From: Actibacterium ureilyticum
Lineage (GTDB): Bacteria > Pseudomonadota > Alphaproteobacteria > Rhodobacterales > Rhodobacteraceae
NCBI RefSeq assembly: GCF_002285435.1
Contig: NZ_NSBT01000037.1
Location: 558,001-622,000 of the forward strand
Length of the DNA stretch: 64,000 nt
Direction: 5' to 3'
Shown here one piece after another: positions 8,826 to 15,772 of the stretch. The position numbers were made by a program, and so were the translations under genes. Every line of letters begins with the position of its first letter. The first letter of the stretch is position 1. Below the pieces are notes generated by a model. The model was not told the DNA's origin, did no database searches, and saw nothing but the letters and a program-made list of their open reading frames with translations.

Positions 8826-9701
8826 ATGCATGTCGTCTATCACATCGGGGCGCATTGCACGGACGAGGACCGGCTGCTGAAATGCCTGTTGAAGAACAAG
8901 GGCGACCTGGCCCAGGCCGGCATCGCGGTGCCCGGGCCCAGCCGCTATCGCACGCTGATCCGCGAGGCGCTGCTGGAGCTGCGGGGCAAGCCCGCCGCGC
9001 CCGAGATGCAGCGCGACATCCTGGCCGAGATCCTGGACGAGGACAGCGCCGACCGGCTGGTGCTGTCGAACCGGTCGTTCCTGTCGGCGCCGACGCGGGT
9101 TCTGGCGCAGCACATGCTGTACCCGCAGGCGGGCGAGAAGACCGCCTGGCTGGCCAATGTCCTGCCCGATCACAGCTGTGAATTCCACCTGGCGCTGCGA
9201 AATCCCGCGACCTTCGTTCCGGCGCTGTTCAAACGCACGCGCGAAACCGATTTCAACAGCTTCATCGCCGGGGCCGATCCGGCGGCGCTGCGCTGGTCGG
9301 ACATGGTGCGGCGGATCCGGGGGGCCTGTCCGCAGGCGCGGCTGACCGTCTGGTGCAACGAGGATACGCCGCTGATCTGGACCGAGATCCTGGCCGGGCT
9401 GACGGGGTTGTCCACCCAGCATCCGTTGCAGGGCAGCGACGATTTCCTGGCCACGCTGATGTCGGCATCGGGCATGACGCGCATGCGGCGCTATCTGGAC
9501 ACGCACCCGCCGAAATCGGATCTTCAGCGGCGGCGCATCCTGGCGGCCTTTCTGGACAAGTTCGCCCTGAGCGACGCGCTGGAAGAGGAACTGGACGTGC
9601 CCGGCTGGACGGTCGCGCTGGTGGATGAGCTGAGCGACCGCTATGACGAGGATTGTTACCGGATCGAGGCGATGGAGGACGTGACCTTCATCGCGCCCTG
9701 A
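8826..9701 (+). CDS. Sulfotransferase-like protein with altered P-loop (hypothetical)
   Basis: The product is 291 residues long and has a GGGAGGAG ribosome site. Its N-terminus YHIGAHCTDEDRLLKCL, followed by KNKGDLAQAGIAVPG, resembles the start of HIGAHKTGT-type sulfotransferase-like proteins, in which KTGT forms the PAPS phosphate-binding loop. Here that loop reads CTDE, so the usual Lys and Gly/Thr are gone. Later parts (RNRSFLS- and LRNPATF-like segments near 80 and 125) also fit that fold, where an R-N/D-P motif contacts the cofactor. There is no signal peptide or membrane segment. I infer a fold relative that may no longer bind PAPS. No neighbour clarifies its role. Confidence 0.6.
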   Translation: MHVVYHIGAHCTDEDRLLKCLLKNKGDLAQAGIAVPGPSRYRTLIREALLELRGKPAAPEMQRDILAEILDEDSADRLVLSNRSFLSAPTRVLAQHMLYPQAGEKTAWLANVLPDHSCEFHLALRNPATFVPALFKRTRETDFNSFIAGADPAALRWSDMVRRIRGACPQARLTVWCNEDTPLIWTEILAGLTGLSTQHPLQGSDDFLATLMSASGMTRMRRYLDTHPPKSDLQRRRILAAFLDKFALSDALEEELDVPGWTVALVDELSDRYDEDCYRIEAMEDVTFIAP

Positions 9702-9710
9702 TCCGCGCGG

Positions 9711-9968
9711 TCACATGCCCAGCGCTTCCTTGTACATCTCCAGCACCGCTTCTTCCTCGGCGATGTCGTCCTTGTCGCGCTTGCGCAGCGCGATGACCTT
9801 GCGCATCACCTTGGTGTCATAGCCACGCCCCTTGGCCTCGGCCATCACCTCTTTCTGCTGCTCGGCGATGTCCTTCTTCTCGGCCTCCAGCCGCTCGAGC
9901 CGTTCAATGAACTGGCGCAATTCGTTGGCGGTGACGCGATAGCTGCTTTCGGTAACGGAATCGTCCAT
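9711..9968 (-). CDS. gapR: DUF2312 protein, GapR-type nucleoid protein
   Basis: This 85-residue protein is almost all charged coiled-coil helix. It contains the DUF2312 hallmarks ELRQFIERLERLEAEKKDI, then KGRGYDTKVMRKVIALRKRD, and ends in YKEALGM. In Caulobacter the DUF2312 protein GapR forms a clamp on overtwisted, often AT-rich DNA ahead of polymerases and stimulates topoisomerases. The ATG at 9968 is chosen because it gives the normal family length; longer in-frame starts upstream add unconserved sequence. It is a single gene, convergent with the sulfotransferase-like gene. Recognition of the family is firm; the function is transferred from Caulobacter. Confidence 0.88.
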   Translation of the reverse strand: MDDSVTESSYRVTANELRQFIERLERLEAEKKDIAEQQKEVMAEAKGRGYDTKVMRKVIALRKRDKDDIAEEEAVLEMYKEALGM

Positions 9969-10094
9969 GACTGCCTCTTGTGAACCGGTAGGAGCGCTTC
10001 GGATACAAGGCCCCCCGCCCCGCCGCAAGCCCCTGCCCTTGCGCAGCGGGCCACAATCGACTAGGCGCGGGGAAACCTGCCGATGGAGGAACCG

Positions 10095-10310
10095 ATGGAT
10101 GGGCTGATCTGGACCGGTGCGGCGGTGTCCCTGTTGGGGATGGCCGGGCTGATCTATTGCATCGTGAGTGCCGCGCGCGCCAAGCGCGCAGGCCTGGATG
10201 ACGACGCGATGCGCGCCCGGCTGAAGAAGCTGGTGGCGCTGAACATGGCGGCGCTGCTGGTGTCGGCGCTGGGGCTGATGCTGGTGATCGTGGGCATCAT
10301 GCTGGGCTGA
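10095..10310 (+). CDS. Small two-TM membrane protein
   Basis: This 71-residue protein has two hydrophobic helices (about 5-25 and 48-70) joined by a basic loop, AARAKRAGLDDDAMRARLKKL. The ATG at 10095 is preferred over the one at 10083 because GGAGGA lies 4 bases before it. The 3' end overlaps the convergent FadB-like gene by 14 bp. It resembles small conserved rhodobacterial membrane proteins of unknown function; I cannot name a family. Confidence 0.7.
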   Translation: MDGLIWTGAAVSLLGMAGLIYCIVSAARAKRAGLDDDAMRARLKKLVALNMAALLVSALGLMLVIVGIMLG

Positions 10311-12357
10311 GCGCACGCACCGGCCACTGCGCGTCGGTGAAGTGGCGGCCATTCTTGACCATCTCGGCCAGAAGCGGCGCGGGCGCCCAGAATTCGGGAT
10401 CCTCGTCCGTCCATCCGCCGAGCGCGCGTTGCAGCGTCATCAGCCCGGTCTGGTCGGCCTGAAACAGCGGCCCCCCGCGCCAGCGTGCCAGACCCAGACC
10501 ATCGGTCGCGGCCAGATCCACATCGCCCGGAACGGTGGCCAGACCGCGTTCCAGCAGCCTGGCGCCGGTATTGGCCATCGCGGCCATGACGCGGCGGACG
10601 ATCTCGGCATCCGGGAAATTGCGCCGCGGGATCGCCAGATCGGCCGACAGCGCGGTCAACCGATCCAGCACCAGCTGGTCCGGCAGCGGCGCGTCGCCCT
10701 CGTACCGGTAATATCCCTGTCCGGCATTGCGGCCCAGCCGGCCGTCGTCCATCAGCGCCTGTCCGATCAGCCCCGGACCGCCGCCCGCACGGTCCAGCCC
10801 CTGGGCATCGATCCGTTCATAGGGACCTTCGGCAAACCCGTAGCCGCGCAGCGCCTTATCCACCTGATAGGGCGAGGCACCCTGCACTAGCAGCTGATCG
10901 GCAGCGTTCAACGCCGCGCCGGCCAGCCGGTCGCACAGGCTGCGCCGGTCGTCGGGACGGCGCAGCACGCTGATGCCCAACCGGCGGCCAAGCTGGTGCA
11001 ACCTGTCCAGCAGCGCGGGGTCCGAGCCCGGCCCGGCATAGAGTTCCATCAGACGCGCGACCAGCGGGTCGTCGGCAAAGCTGACCCGCATCAGCCGCCC
11101 CGCCGCCGGACAGGTCGCCGCCAGCGTCGCCACCTGATGCCCCTGCCCCAGCACCACCAGCGGCGCGTCCTTTGCCGCGGCCTCGGCCACCGGATGCAGC
11201 GCCTTTTGCGCCGCGTCGGCCCCGCTGGGCAGCGGCACGAAAACCGCATCCGCCGATGCCAGCGCCGACAGGCCCGTCGTCAGTTCCAGCCGTGCGATCC
11301 GCTTGGCCAGCGCCTGTTCGGACACGCGCCCCTCGGCCTCGGCCAGATGATAGAGCCGCACGATCATTTCCTGCGCCCCGGCGCGCCCGGCCTCGGTCGG
11401 GGCGGCCAGTGTCACCGGCAGACCCGCATCCAGCAGCCGCACCGCCAGCTTGGCCGCGACCTCGCCGCTGCCCGCAATCGCCGCACGGCGCACCGGATCA
11501 GCGGGCTGCGGCCGGGTGTCCTGTTCCGCGCGGCGCAGATGCCCCAGCGCCCGCGCCGATGCGCTGCTGGCCACATCCTCGGCAGTGGCCCGTTCGAACC
11601 GCAAGCCGATCTCGAACGGCATCATGAAGGCCGCCTCGACGCAATCGACCATGCGCGGCCCGGCCTCGATCGGGTTGGCGGCCTGGCGGGTGCGAAAGCG
11701 GCGGATCACATCGGCATTGGCGGCATAGTCGCGGAACCGGTCGGTCATCGCCGCGACCGGGCGCGGGTCGGCCTGATCCGACGCGATCAGGTCGCGCAGG
11801 AATTCCAGCGCCGCGGTTTCCACCGTCTGGCTGACCGCCGCGTCGATCAGGCCGATCCGGTCGGCCTCGACCGCGATCAGGGGCTTGCCCGCCAGCAGGA
11901 TTTCCAGCGCCGCCTGCACGCCCACAAGGCGCGGCAGCCGCTGGGTCGCCCCGGCAACGGGCAAGAGCCCCGACAGGATCCCGGGAAACAGCAGATGCGC
12001 GTGATGATCGGCAATCCGGTAATGGGCCGCCAGCGCCAGTTCCAGCCCCGCGCCCGAGGCCAGACCGGAAATGGCCGCGATCACCGGAACCGGCGCGGCT
12101 TCGATCCGGGCGCACAGATCGCCCAGCGCCGCCGCATCAGCCACCGGATAGGGGGTTTCGCTCAGCAGACCCAGCGCAAAGCTGTGGCTGTCCGACCGCA
12201 GGATCACCCCGGCCAGATCGGTGCGCCCGGCCAGATCATCCCACGCTGCGGCCAGATCCCCGCGGAGCGCCCCCGCCGCCGTCCCCTTGCGCGGGGGATC
12301 GAGCGTCACAAGCGCAATGCCATCATCCGTCACCGTGACCTGGACCGTTGCTGTCAT
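10297..12357 (-). CDS. FadB-like enoyl-CoA hydratase/3-hydroxyacyl-CoA dehydrogenase fusion, degenerate active sites
   Basis: This is a 686-residue protein with the layout of the beta-oxidation multifunctional enzyme: a crotonase domain (about 1-200), then a 3-hydroxyacyl-CoA dehydrogenase domain with C-terminal repeats. Key residues differ. The crotonase oxyanion and first Glu region is kept (GAGLELAL, Glu106), but the second Glu normally in PEVKLGLLPG is Gly126 in FPGILSGLLPV. The NAD motif GxGxxG reads GSGEVA (296-301). The HFFSP catalytic His is missing (VSFADDP near 425), although the partner Glu438 remains. The C-terminal GASPYQVDKALRGYGFAEGP is well kept. AGGAGG precedes the ATG at 12357. 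I infer a structural or regulatory paralogue rather than a working enzyme. Confidence 0.85.
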   Translation of the reverse strand: MTATVQVTVTDDGIALVTLDPPRKGTAAGALRGDLAAAWDDLAGRTDLAGVILRSDSHSFALGLLSETPYPVADAAALGDLCARIEAAPVPVIAAISGLASGAGLELALAAHYRIADHHAHLLFPGILSGLLPVAGATQRLPRLVGVQAALEILLAGKPLIAVEADRIGLIDAAVSQTVETAALEFLRDLIASDQADPRPVAAMTDRFRDYAANADVIRRFRTRQAANPIEAGPRMVDCVEAAFMMPFEIGLRFERATAEDVASSASARALGHLRRAEQDTRPQPADPVRRAAIAGSGEVAAKLAVRLLDAGLPVTLAAPTEAGRAGAQEMIVRLYHLAEAEGRVSEQALAKRIARLELTTGLSALASADAVFVPLPSGADAAQKALHPVAEAAAKDAPLVVLGQGHQVATLAATCPAAGRLMRVSFADDPLVARLMELYAGPGSDPALLDRLHQLGRRLGISVLRRPDDRRSLCDRLAGAALNAADQLLVQGASPYQVDKALRGYGFAEGPYERIDAQGLDRAGGGPGLIGQALMDDGRLGRNAGQGYYRYEGDAPLPDQLVLDRLTALSADLAIPRRNFPDAEIVRRVMAAMANTGARLLERGLATVPGDVDLAATDGLGLARWRGGPLFQADQTGLMTLQRALGGWTDEDPEFWAPAPLLAEMVKNGRHFTDAQWPVRALSPA

Positions 12358-12510
12358 TCCCCCATGCCTCCTGGTGCCGGGCGCGGCTGCCTGTCCCTGC
12401 CGCCGCCCTGTCATCTGCCGCTAGATATATCAATGGATACTACTATTAGTGGCGGCAACGGGAAAGACATCAAATCATGGGAATCGCTTCGGTCAGTGGC
12501 CAAATAACAG

Positions 12511-12537
12511 GCACCCGGCGCCACAGGCACCGGGTGC
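12511..12537 (-). terminator. Probable terminator hairpin of the 70-aa gene
   Basis: GCACCCGG (12511-12518) pairs perfectly with CCGGGTGC (12530-12537) around an 11-nt loop. On the minus strand the stem is followed by CTGTTATTT. It sits 21 bp past the stop of the gene at 12558, which fits a terminator. Confidence 0.5.
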
Positions 12538-12557
12538 GGCCGACATATGCGGCGTCG

Positions 12558-12770
12558 TCAGATCGGCATGTTGTCGAACATGTCGTCCGCGTCGTTCTGA
12601 TCAAGCTGCTCTTCCAGCCGCAGCAGGTCATCCGGCACCGGCAGGCCCAGCCCGCGCATCTCGGCGATCTTCTCGCGCAGTTCTTCCTGCAGGACATGCC
12701 GGTCCTCGGGCCGTTTCTCGATCTCTTGCAGCAACAGTGCGATGCCGGCTTTCAGGTCTTCAAATGCCAT
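12558..12770 (-). CDS. Conserved small hypothetical protein (70 aa)
   Basis: This is an acidic, helical protein with no membrane segment. It contains the stretch LLLQEIEKRPEDRHVLQEEL, then LREKIAEMRGLGLPVPDDLLRLEEQL, and ends in DNMPI. A strong ribosome site (GGGAGG) precedes the ATG at 12770. It lies downstream of the DksA/TraR-like gene on the same strand, separated by 81 bp and a hairpin. I recognise it only as a small conserved alphaproteobacterial type and cannot give a function. Confidence 0.7.
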   Translation of the reverse strand: MAFEDLKAGIALLLQEIEKRPEDRHVLQEELREKIAEMRGLGLPVPDDLLRLEEQLDQNDADDMFDNMPI

Positions 12771-12790
12771 TCATACCTCCCAGGTGTGGC

Positions 12791-12810
12791 GCCCCGAAAC
12801 CGATCGGGGC
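12791..12810 (-). terminator. Hairpin between the DksA-like gene and the 70-aa gene
   Basis: GCCCCGA (12791-12797) pairs with TCGGGGC (12804-12810) across a 6-nt loop. There is no U-tract on the minus strand, so it may be an intercistronic RNA stem or weak terminator. Confidence 0.4.
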
Positions 12811-12851
12811 TTGTGATGAATTCAACCGCTGGCTTCCCTGTCGGATCCCGT

Positions 12852-13169
12852 TCATTTGGCGCAATTGCGGCAGAACGGCGTTGCGGGCAACAGATCCAGA
12901 CGCTCCTGCGAGATCTCGGCCCCGCAGGTCACACAATATCCATAGCTGTTTTCGGCGATCCTGGCCAGCGCGGCGCGAATCCCCTCGATCTCGGCCAGGC
13001 CAGAGGTTCCCATGCCTTCCAGCACCTCGTCCTCTTCGCGTTCGACCGCCAGCTCTTCCCAGTCCTTCGACTGATGCGCGTCCAGCTCGGCCTCGATCCC
13101 ATGCAGGCGCCGGTCCAGCTCGGCCAGGCGCTTTTTCAGCGTCGCTTCCCGCTCGGCTATCGAAATCAT
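12852..13169 (-). CDS. TraR/DksA family zinc-finger protein
   Basis: This 105-residue protein has an N-terminal coiled coil (about 1-50, rich in Arg/Glu/Leu), an acidic middle (EREEDEVLE) and a C-terminal four-Cys zinc finger, YCVTCGAEI followed by PFCRNC. DksA relatives enter the secondary channel of RNA polymerase and tune initiation; short forms such as this one may act independently of ppGpp. The ATG at 13169 has AGGAGG upstream; the longer start at 13196 is unneeded. It is divergent from the persulfide operon, with the FNR-like palindrome in between. The family is clear, the target genes are unknown. Confidence 0.85.
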   Translation of the reverse strand: MISIAEREATLKKRLAELDRRLHGIEAELDAHQSKDWEELAVEREEDEVLEGMGTSGLAEIEGIRAALARIAENSYGYCVTCGAEISQERLDLLPATPFCRNCAK

Positions 13170-13232
13170 GGCGCTGCCTCCTCTTTTCCTGTTCATACCG
13201 GTGATATGCTACTGTTTGCGCGCAGGCCCGCC

Positions 13233-13246
13233 TTGACACACGTCAA
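13233..13246. promoter_or_regulatory. FNR/CRP-type palindrome before the persulfide operon
   Basis: TTGACACACGTCAA is a perfect 5-bp inverted repeat with a 4-bp spacer and fits the TTGAY-N4-RTCAA consensus of FNR-family regulators (FnrL, FnrP, NnrR). It lies 75 bp before the dioxygenase start and 63 bp before the divergent DksA-like gene, so either could be its target. Confidence 0.55.
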
Positions 13247-13321
13247 TATGATGCAGCAGACCTTGAAACACATGCAGCAAACCGCATATGTTGTCTTGAC
13301 AGAAAAAAGGGAGACACCCCC

Positions 13322-14188
13322 ATGTCGCCAGAAGTACAGGCTTTCTTCGACGAAGCCACCAACACCGTGTCATATGTGGTGCGCGATCCCAGCAGCCAGA
13401 AATGCGCCGTCATCGACAGCGTGCTGGATTTCGATTACGCCTCGGGGCACACCGACACGCGCTCGGCCGATGCCATCATCGCCTGGGTGCGCGAAAAGGG
13501 CTACCAGGTGGAATGGATCCTGGAAACCCATGTCCATGCCGACCACCTGTCCGCCGCGCCCTATATCCAGGAACATCTGGGCGGCAAGATCGGCATCGGC
13601 GAGAAGATCACCGTGGTGCAGAACACCTTTGGCAAGGTTTTCAACGAAGGCACCCGTTTCCAGCGCGATGGCAGCCAGTTCGACAAGCTGTTCAGCGAAG
13701 GCGACAGCTTCCACATCGGGCAATTGCGCGGTGACGTGCTGCACACGCCGGGCCATACGCCCGCCTGCCTGACCTATGTGATCGACGACGCGGCCTTTGT
13801 GGGCGACACGCTGTTCATGCCCGATTTCGGCACCGCGCGCTGCGACTTCCCCGGCGGCTCGGCCGATACGATGTTCGCCTCGGTCCAGAAGATCCTGGCG
13901 CTGCCGGACGAGACCCGGATCTTTGTCGGCCACGACTACAAGGCGCCGGGCCGCGACGAATATGCCTGGGAAACCACCGTGGGCGCGCAAAAGGCGCTGA
14001 ACATCCATGTGGGCGCCGGCAAATCGCGCGAGGATTTCGTCAAGATGCGGACCGAACGCGACGCCACGCTGGGCATGCCCCGGCTGATCATCCCGTCCCT
14101 GCAGGTGAACATGCGGGCCGGACAGATGCCCGAACCCGAGGATGACGGCGACGTCTATCTGAAAGTGCCGGTAAACAAGCTGGGCTGA
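13322..14188 (+). CDS. MBL-fold persulfide dioxygenase (ETHE1/Blh-like)
   Basis: The family oxidises glutathione persulfide to sulfite with one Fe(II). The 288-residue protein has the metallo-beta-lactamase motif THVHADH (about residues 68-74), then GHTPACL near 144, GDTLF near 160 and GHDY near 199, giving the reduced ligand set of ETHE1-type dioxygenases. It is the first gene of a unit with two YeeE/YedE half-transporters and a DUF442 protein, the same content as the bigR-regulated blh operon of Xylella and Agrobacterium, but with DUF442 as a separate gene. The start is set by GGGAG before the ATG. No BigR/SqrR regulator is adjacent. Confidence 0.9.
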   Translation: MSPEVQAFFDEATNTVSYVVRDPSSQKCAVIDSVLDFDYASGHTDTRSADAIIAWVREKGYQVEWILETHVHADHLSAAPYIQEHLGGKIGIGEKITVVQNTFGKVFNEGTRFQRDGSQFDKLFSEGDSFHIGQLRGDVLHTPGHTPACLTYVIDDAAFVGDTLFMPDFGTARCDFPGGSADTMFASVQKILALPDETRIFVGHDYKAPGRDEYAWETTVGAQKALNIHVGAGKSREDFVKMRTERDATLGMPRLIIPSLQVNMRAGQMPEPEDDGDVYLKVPVNKLG

Positions 14189-14247
14189 CCGCCCTTGAAA
14201 CACAAGACCGGGGCCGCGAACGCCCCGAACCAGGGAAACGCGCATAA

Positions 14248-14676
14248 ATGATTGAACAGGATTGGATCTGGGGCTTCGCCGGGGGCCTTGTCATCGGGCT
14301 TGCCGGGGCGGTCTATCTGCTGGTGAATGGCCGCATCATGGGGGCCAGCGGCATTCTGGGCGGGCTGATTGACGGCTCGGGCCGCAACAGCCTGATGGAG
14401 CGGCTGGCCTTCGTCGCCGGTGTGGTGCTGGCCCCCATCCCGCTGGTGCCGCTTTATCAAACGGTCGACACCCATGTCACCGGCAACCTGGCCGCCATCG
14501 TCGCCGCCGGGCTGATGGTGGGCCTGGGCACGCGGCTGGCCAATGGCTGCACCTCGGGGCACGGGGTTTGCGGCATCTCGCGCCTGTCGCCGCGCGGCAT
14601 TGTCGCGACGATCATCTATATCATGGCCGGCGGCTTGTCGGTCATCTTGTTCAAACATCTGCTGGGGGTGGTGTGA
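14248..14676 (+). CDS. YeeE/YedE family half-transporter, first subunit (PmpA-like)
   Basis: This 142-residue inner-membrane protein has about four hydrophobic helices. The conserved cysteine motif [14 protein letters not shown] lies near 98-112; in YeeE-type transporters such Cys residues relay thiosulfate or other sulfur compounds across the membrane. It follows the persulfide dioxygenase by 59 bp and its TGA overlaps the ATG of the next gene, so the two halves are co-translated. The pair probably makes one complex that moves a reduced sulfur species. The transported compound is inferred from family and context. Confidence 0.88.
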   Translation: MIEQDWIWGFAGGLVIGLAGAVYLLVNGRIMGASGILGGLIDGSGRNSLMERLAFVAGVVLAPIPLVPLYQTVDTHVTGNLAAIVAAGLMVGLGTRLANGCTSGHGVCGISRLSPRGIVATIIYIMAGGLSVILFKHLLGVV

Positions 14677-15098
14677 TGCGTAACCTGACCGCTTTGATTT
14701 CCGGGTCCCTGTTCGGGATCGGCTTGTTGATCTCGGGGATGACGGACACCACCAAGGTGCAGGGCTGGCTGGACATCTTCGGCCAGTGGGACCCGACGCT
14801 GGCCTTTGTCATGGGCGGCGCGATCATTCCGATGGCCATCGCCTGGGCGCTGACGCGCAATCGCCAGCCGGTGCTGGGCGGCAGTTTTCCCGCCGCGGTG
14901 AAGCCGCGCGTGGGGCATGACCTGATCGTGGGGTCGGTGCTGTTCGGTGTGGGCTGGGGCCTTGTGGGGCTTTGCCCTGGCCCGGCGCTGGCCTCGCTCA
15001 GCTATGGCGGGATCGGCGGGATTGTCTTCCTTCTGGCGATGATTGCGGGTATGTGGGCCGCAGTGCCCGTGCGGGCGCGCCTGTTGCCGGCCAGTTGA
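14676..15098 (+). CDS. YeeE/YedE family half-transporter, second subunit (PmpB-like, DUF6691)
   Basis: At 140 residues this protein has four predicted membrane helices and the matching cysteine motif GLVGLCPGPALASL near 107-120. The start is the ATG that overlaps the previous stop (TGATG), confirmed by loss of coding sense upstream. It keeps SGSLFGIGLLISGMTDTTKVQGWLD-type N-terminal sequence, which is typical of this subunit; the segment names are given here only in short. It works with the preceding half-transporter in sulfur compound transport and is followed by the DUF442 gene after 15 bp. Confidence 0.87.
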   Translation: MRNLTALISGSLFGIGLLISGMTDTTKVQGWLDIFGQWDPTLAFVMGGAIIPMAIAWALTRNRQPVLGGSFPAAVKPRVGHDLIVGSVLFGVGWGLVGLCPGPALASLSYGGIGGIVFLLAMIAGMWAAVPVRARLLPAS

Positions 15099-15113
15099 AG
15101 GGAACCGCATCCG

Positions 15114-15536
15114 ATGGATATCCGCTATTTGTCCGACCGTTTCGCGGTCTCGCCCCAGGTTCTGCCGGAACATATGGCCACGCTTGCCGACAAGGGCTTT
15201 ACCGCCGTGATCTGCAACCGTCCCGATGACGAGGTCGAGCCGGACCTGCAATGCGACGCGATGGCCAAGGCGGCCGAAGCCGCGGGCCTGAGCTTTCACC
15301 GCATTCCGGTCGGCCGCGACGGGCTGAACCCCGAGATGTTCGCGCAAACCGCCAAGATCATCGAGGACAGCACCGGTCCTGTCTTTGCCTATTGCCGGTC
15401 GGGCACGCGGTCCAGCTATGTCTGGGCGCTGACCATGGCGCCCGACATGGCCCCCGATGCGATCATCGCGGCGGCGGCGCAGGCGGGCTATGACCTGCGC
15501 GAGCTGCGCCCGCAGTTGCAGATGATGCAGGGCTGA
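15114..15536 (+). CDS. DUF442/TIGR01244 sulfurtransferase-type protein
   Basis: This is a 140-residue protein of the dual-specificity-phosphatase/rhodanese-like fold. The active-site loop YCRSGTRSSYVW puts the nucleophile at Cys94 with the P-loop Gly and Arg behind it. In Blh proteins this domain is fused to the metallo-beta-lactamase domain and passes sulfur to or from glutathione persulfide; here it is a separate last gene of the same operon. An RBS GAAGGGAA precedes the ATG. The role as thiosulfate:glutathione sulfurtransferase is inferred from that fusion. Confidence 0.88.
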   Translation: MDIRYLSDRFAVSPQVLPEHMATLADKGFTAVICNRPDDEVEPDLQCDAMAKAAEAAGLSFHRIPVGRDGLNPEMFAQTAKIIEDSTGPVFAYCRSGTRSSYVWALTMAPDMAPDAIIAAAAQAGYDLRELRPQLQMMQG

Positions 15537-15555
15537 GCGCCCCCAAACACGCGGC

Positions 15556-15613
15556 GGCCACCCCGATCCGGTGGCCCCGCACCCGGGCAAAAGCCGCCAG
15601 TTGACCGGCGGCT
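15556..15613 (+). terminator. Two tandem hairpins ending the persulfide operon
   Basis: Stem one is GGCCACC (15556-15562) with GGTGGCC (15570-15576). Stem two is AGCCGCC (15592-15598) with GGCGGCT (15607-15613). Both are perfect 7-bp stems. A T-run (TTTTTT) follows near 15637, some 20 nt later. The remaining 160 bp to the FliM-like gene show nothing else. Confidence 0.5.
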
Positions 15614-15772
15614 GTGATCCCGCCAGAAACCTCCACTTTTTTATGCCCTCTGTACTGACGGAGAAAGCCTGCCGCCATGGGGCGATAGGCCTCGCAAGTC
15701 GCGAGCGCCACCGGGTCGCAAGGGCCTGTGACGGTCGCCCTGCCCCATCCCATTGCCGGCCTTACGCCACCC

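Noticed and set aside
13296-13301. TTGACA as a -35 box right before the persulfide dioxygenase
   Set aside because: It is only 20 bp from the start codon, leaving no room for a -10 box and ribosome site.
14189-14247. Possible separate promoter or small gene between the dioxygenase and first YeeE gene
   Set aside because: Only a weak GC-rich stem is seen, with no reading frame or promoter pair; read-through from the upstream gene is simpler.
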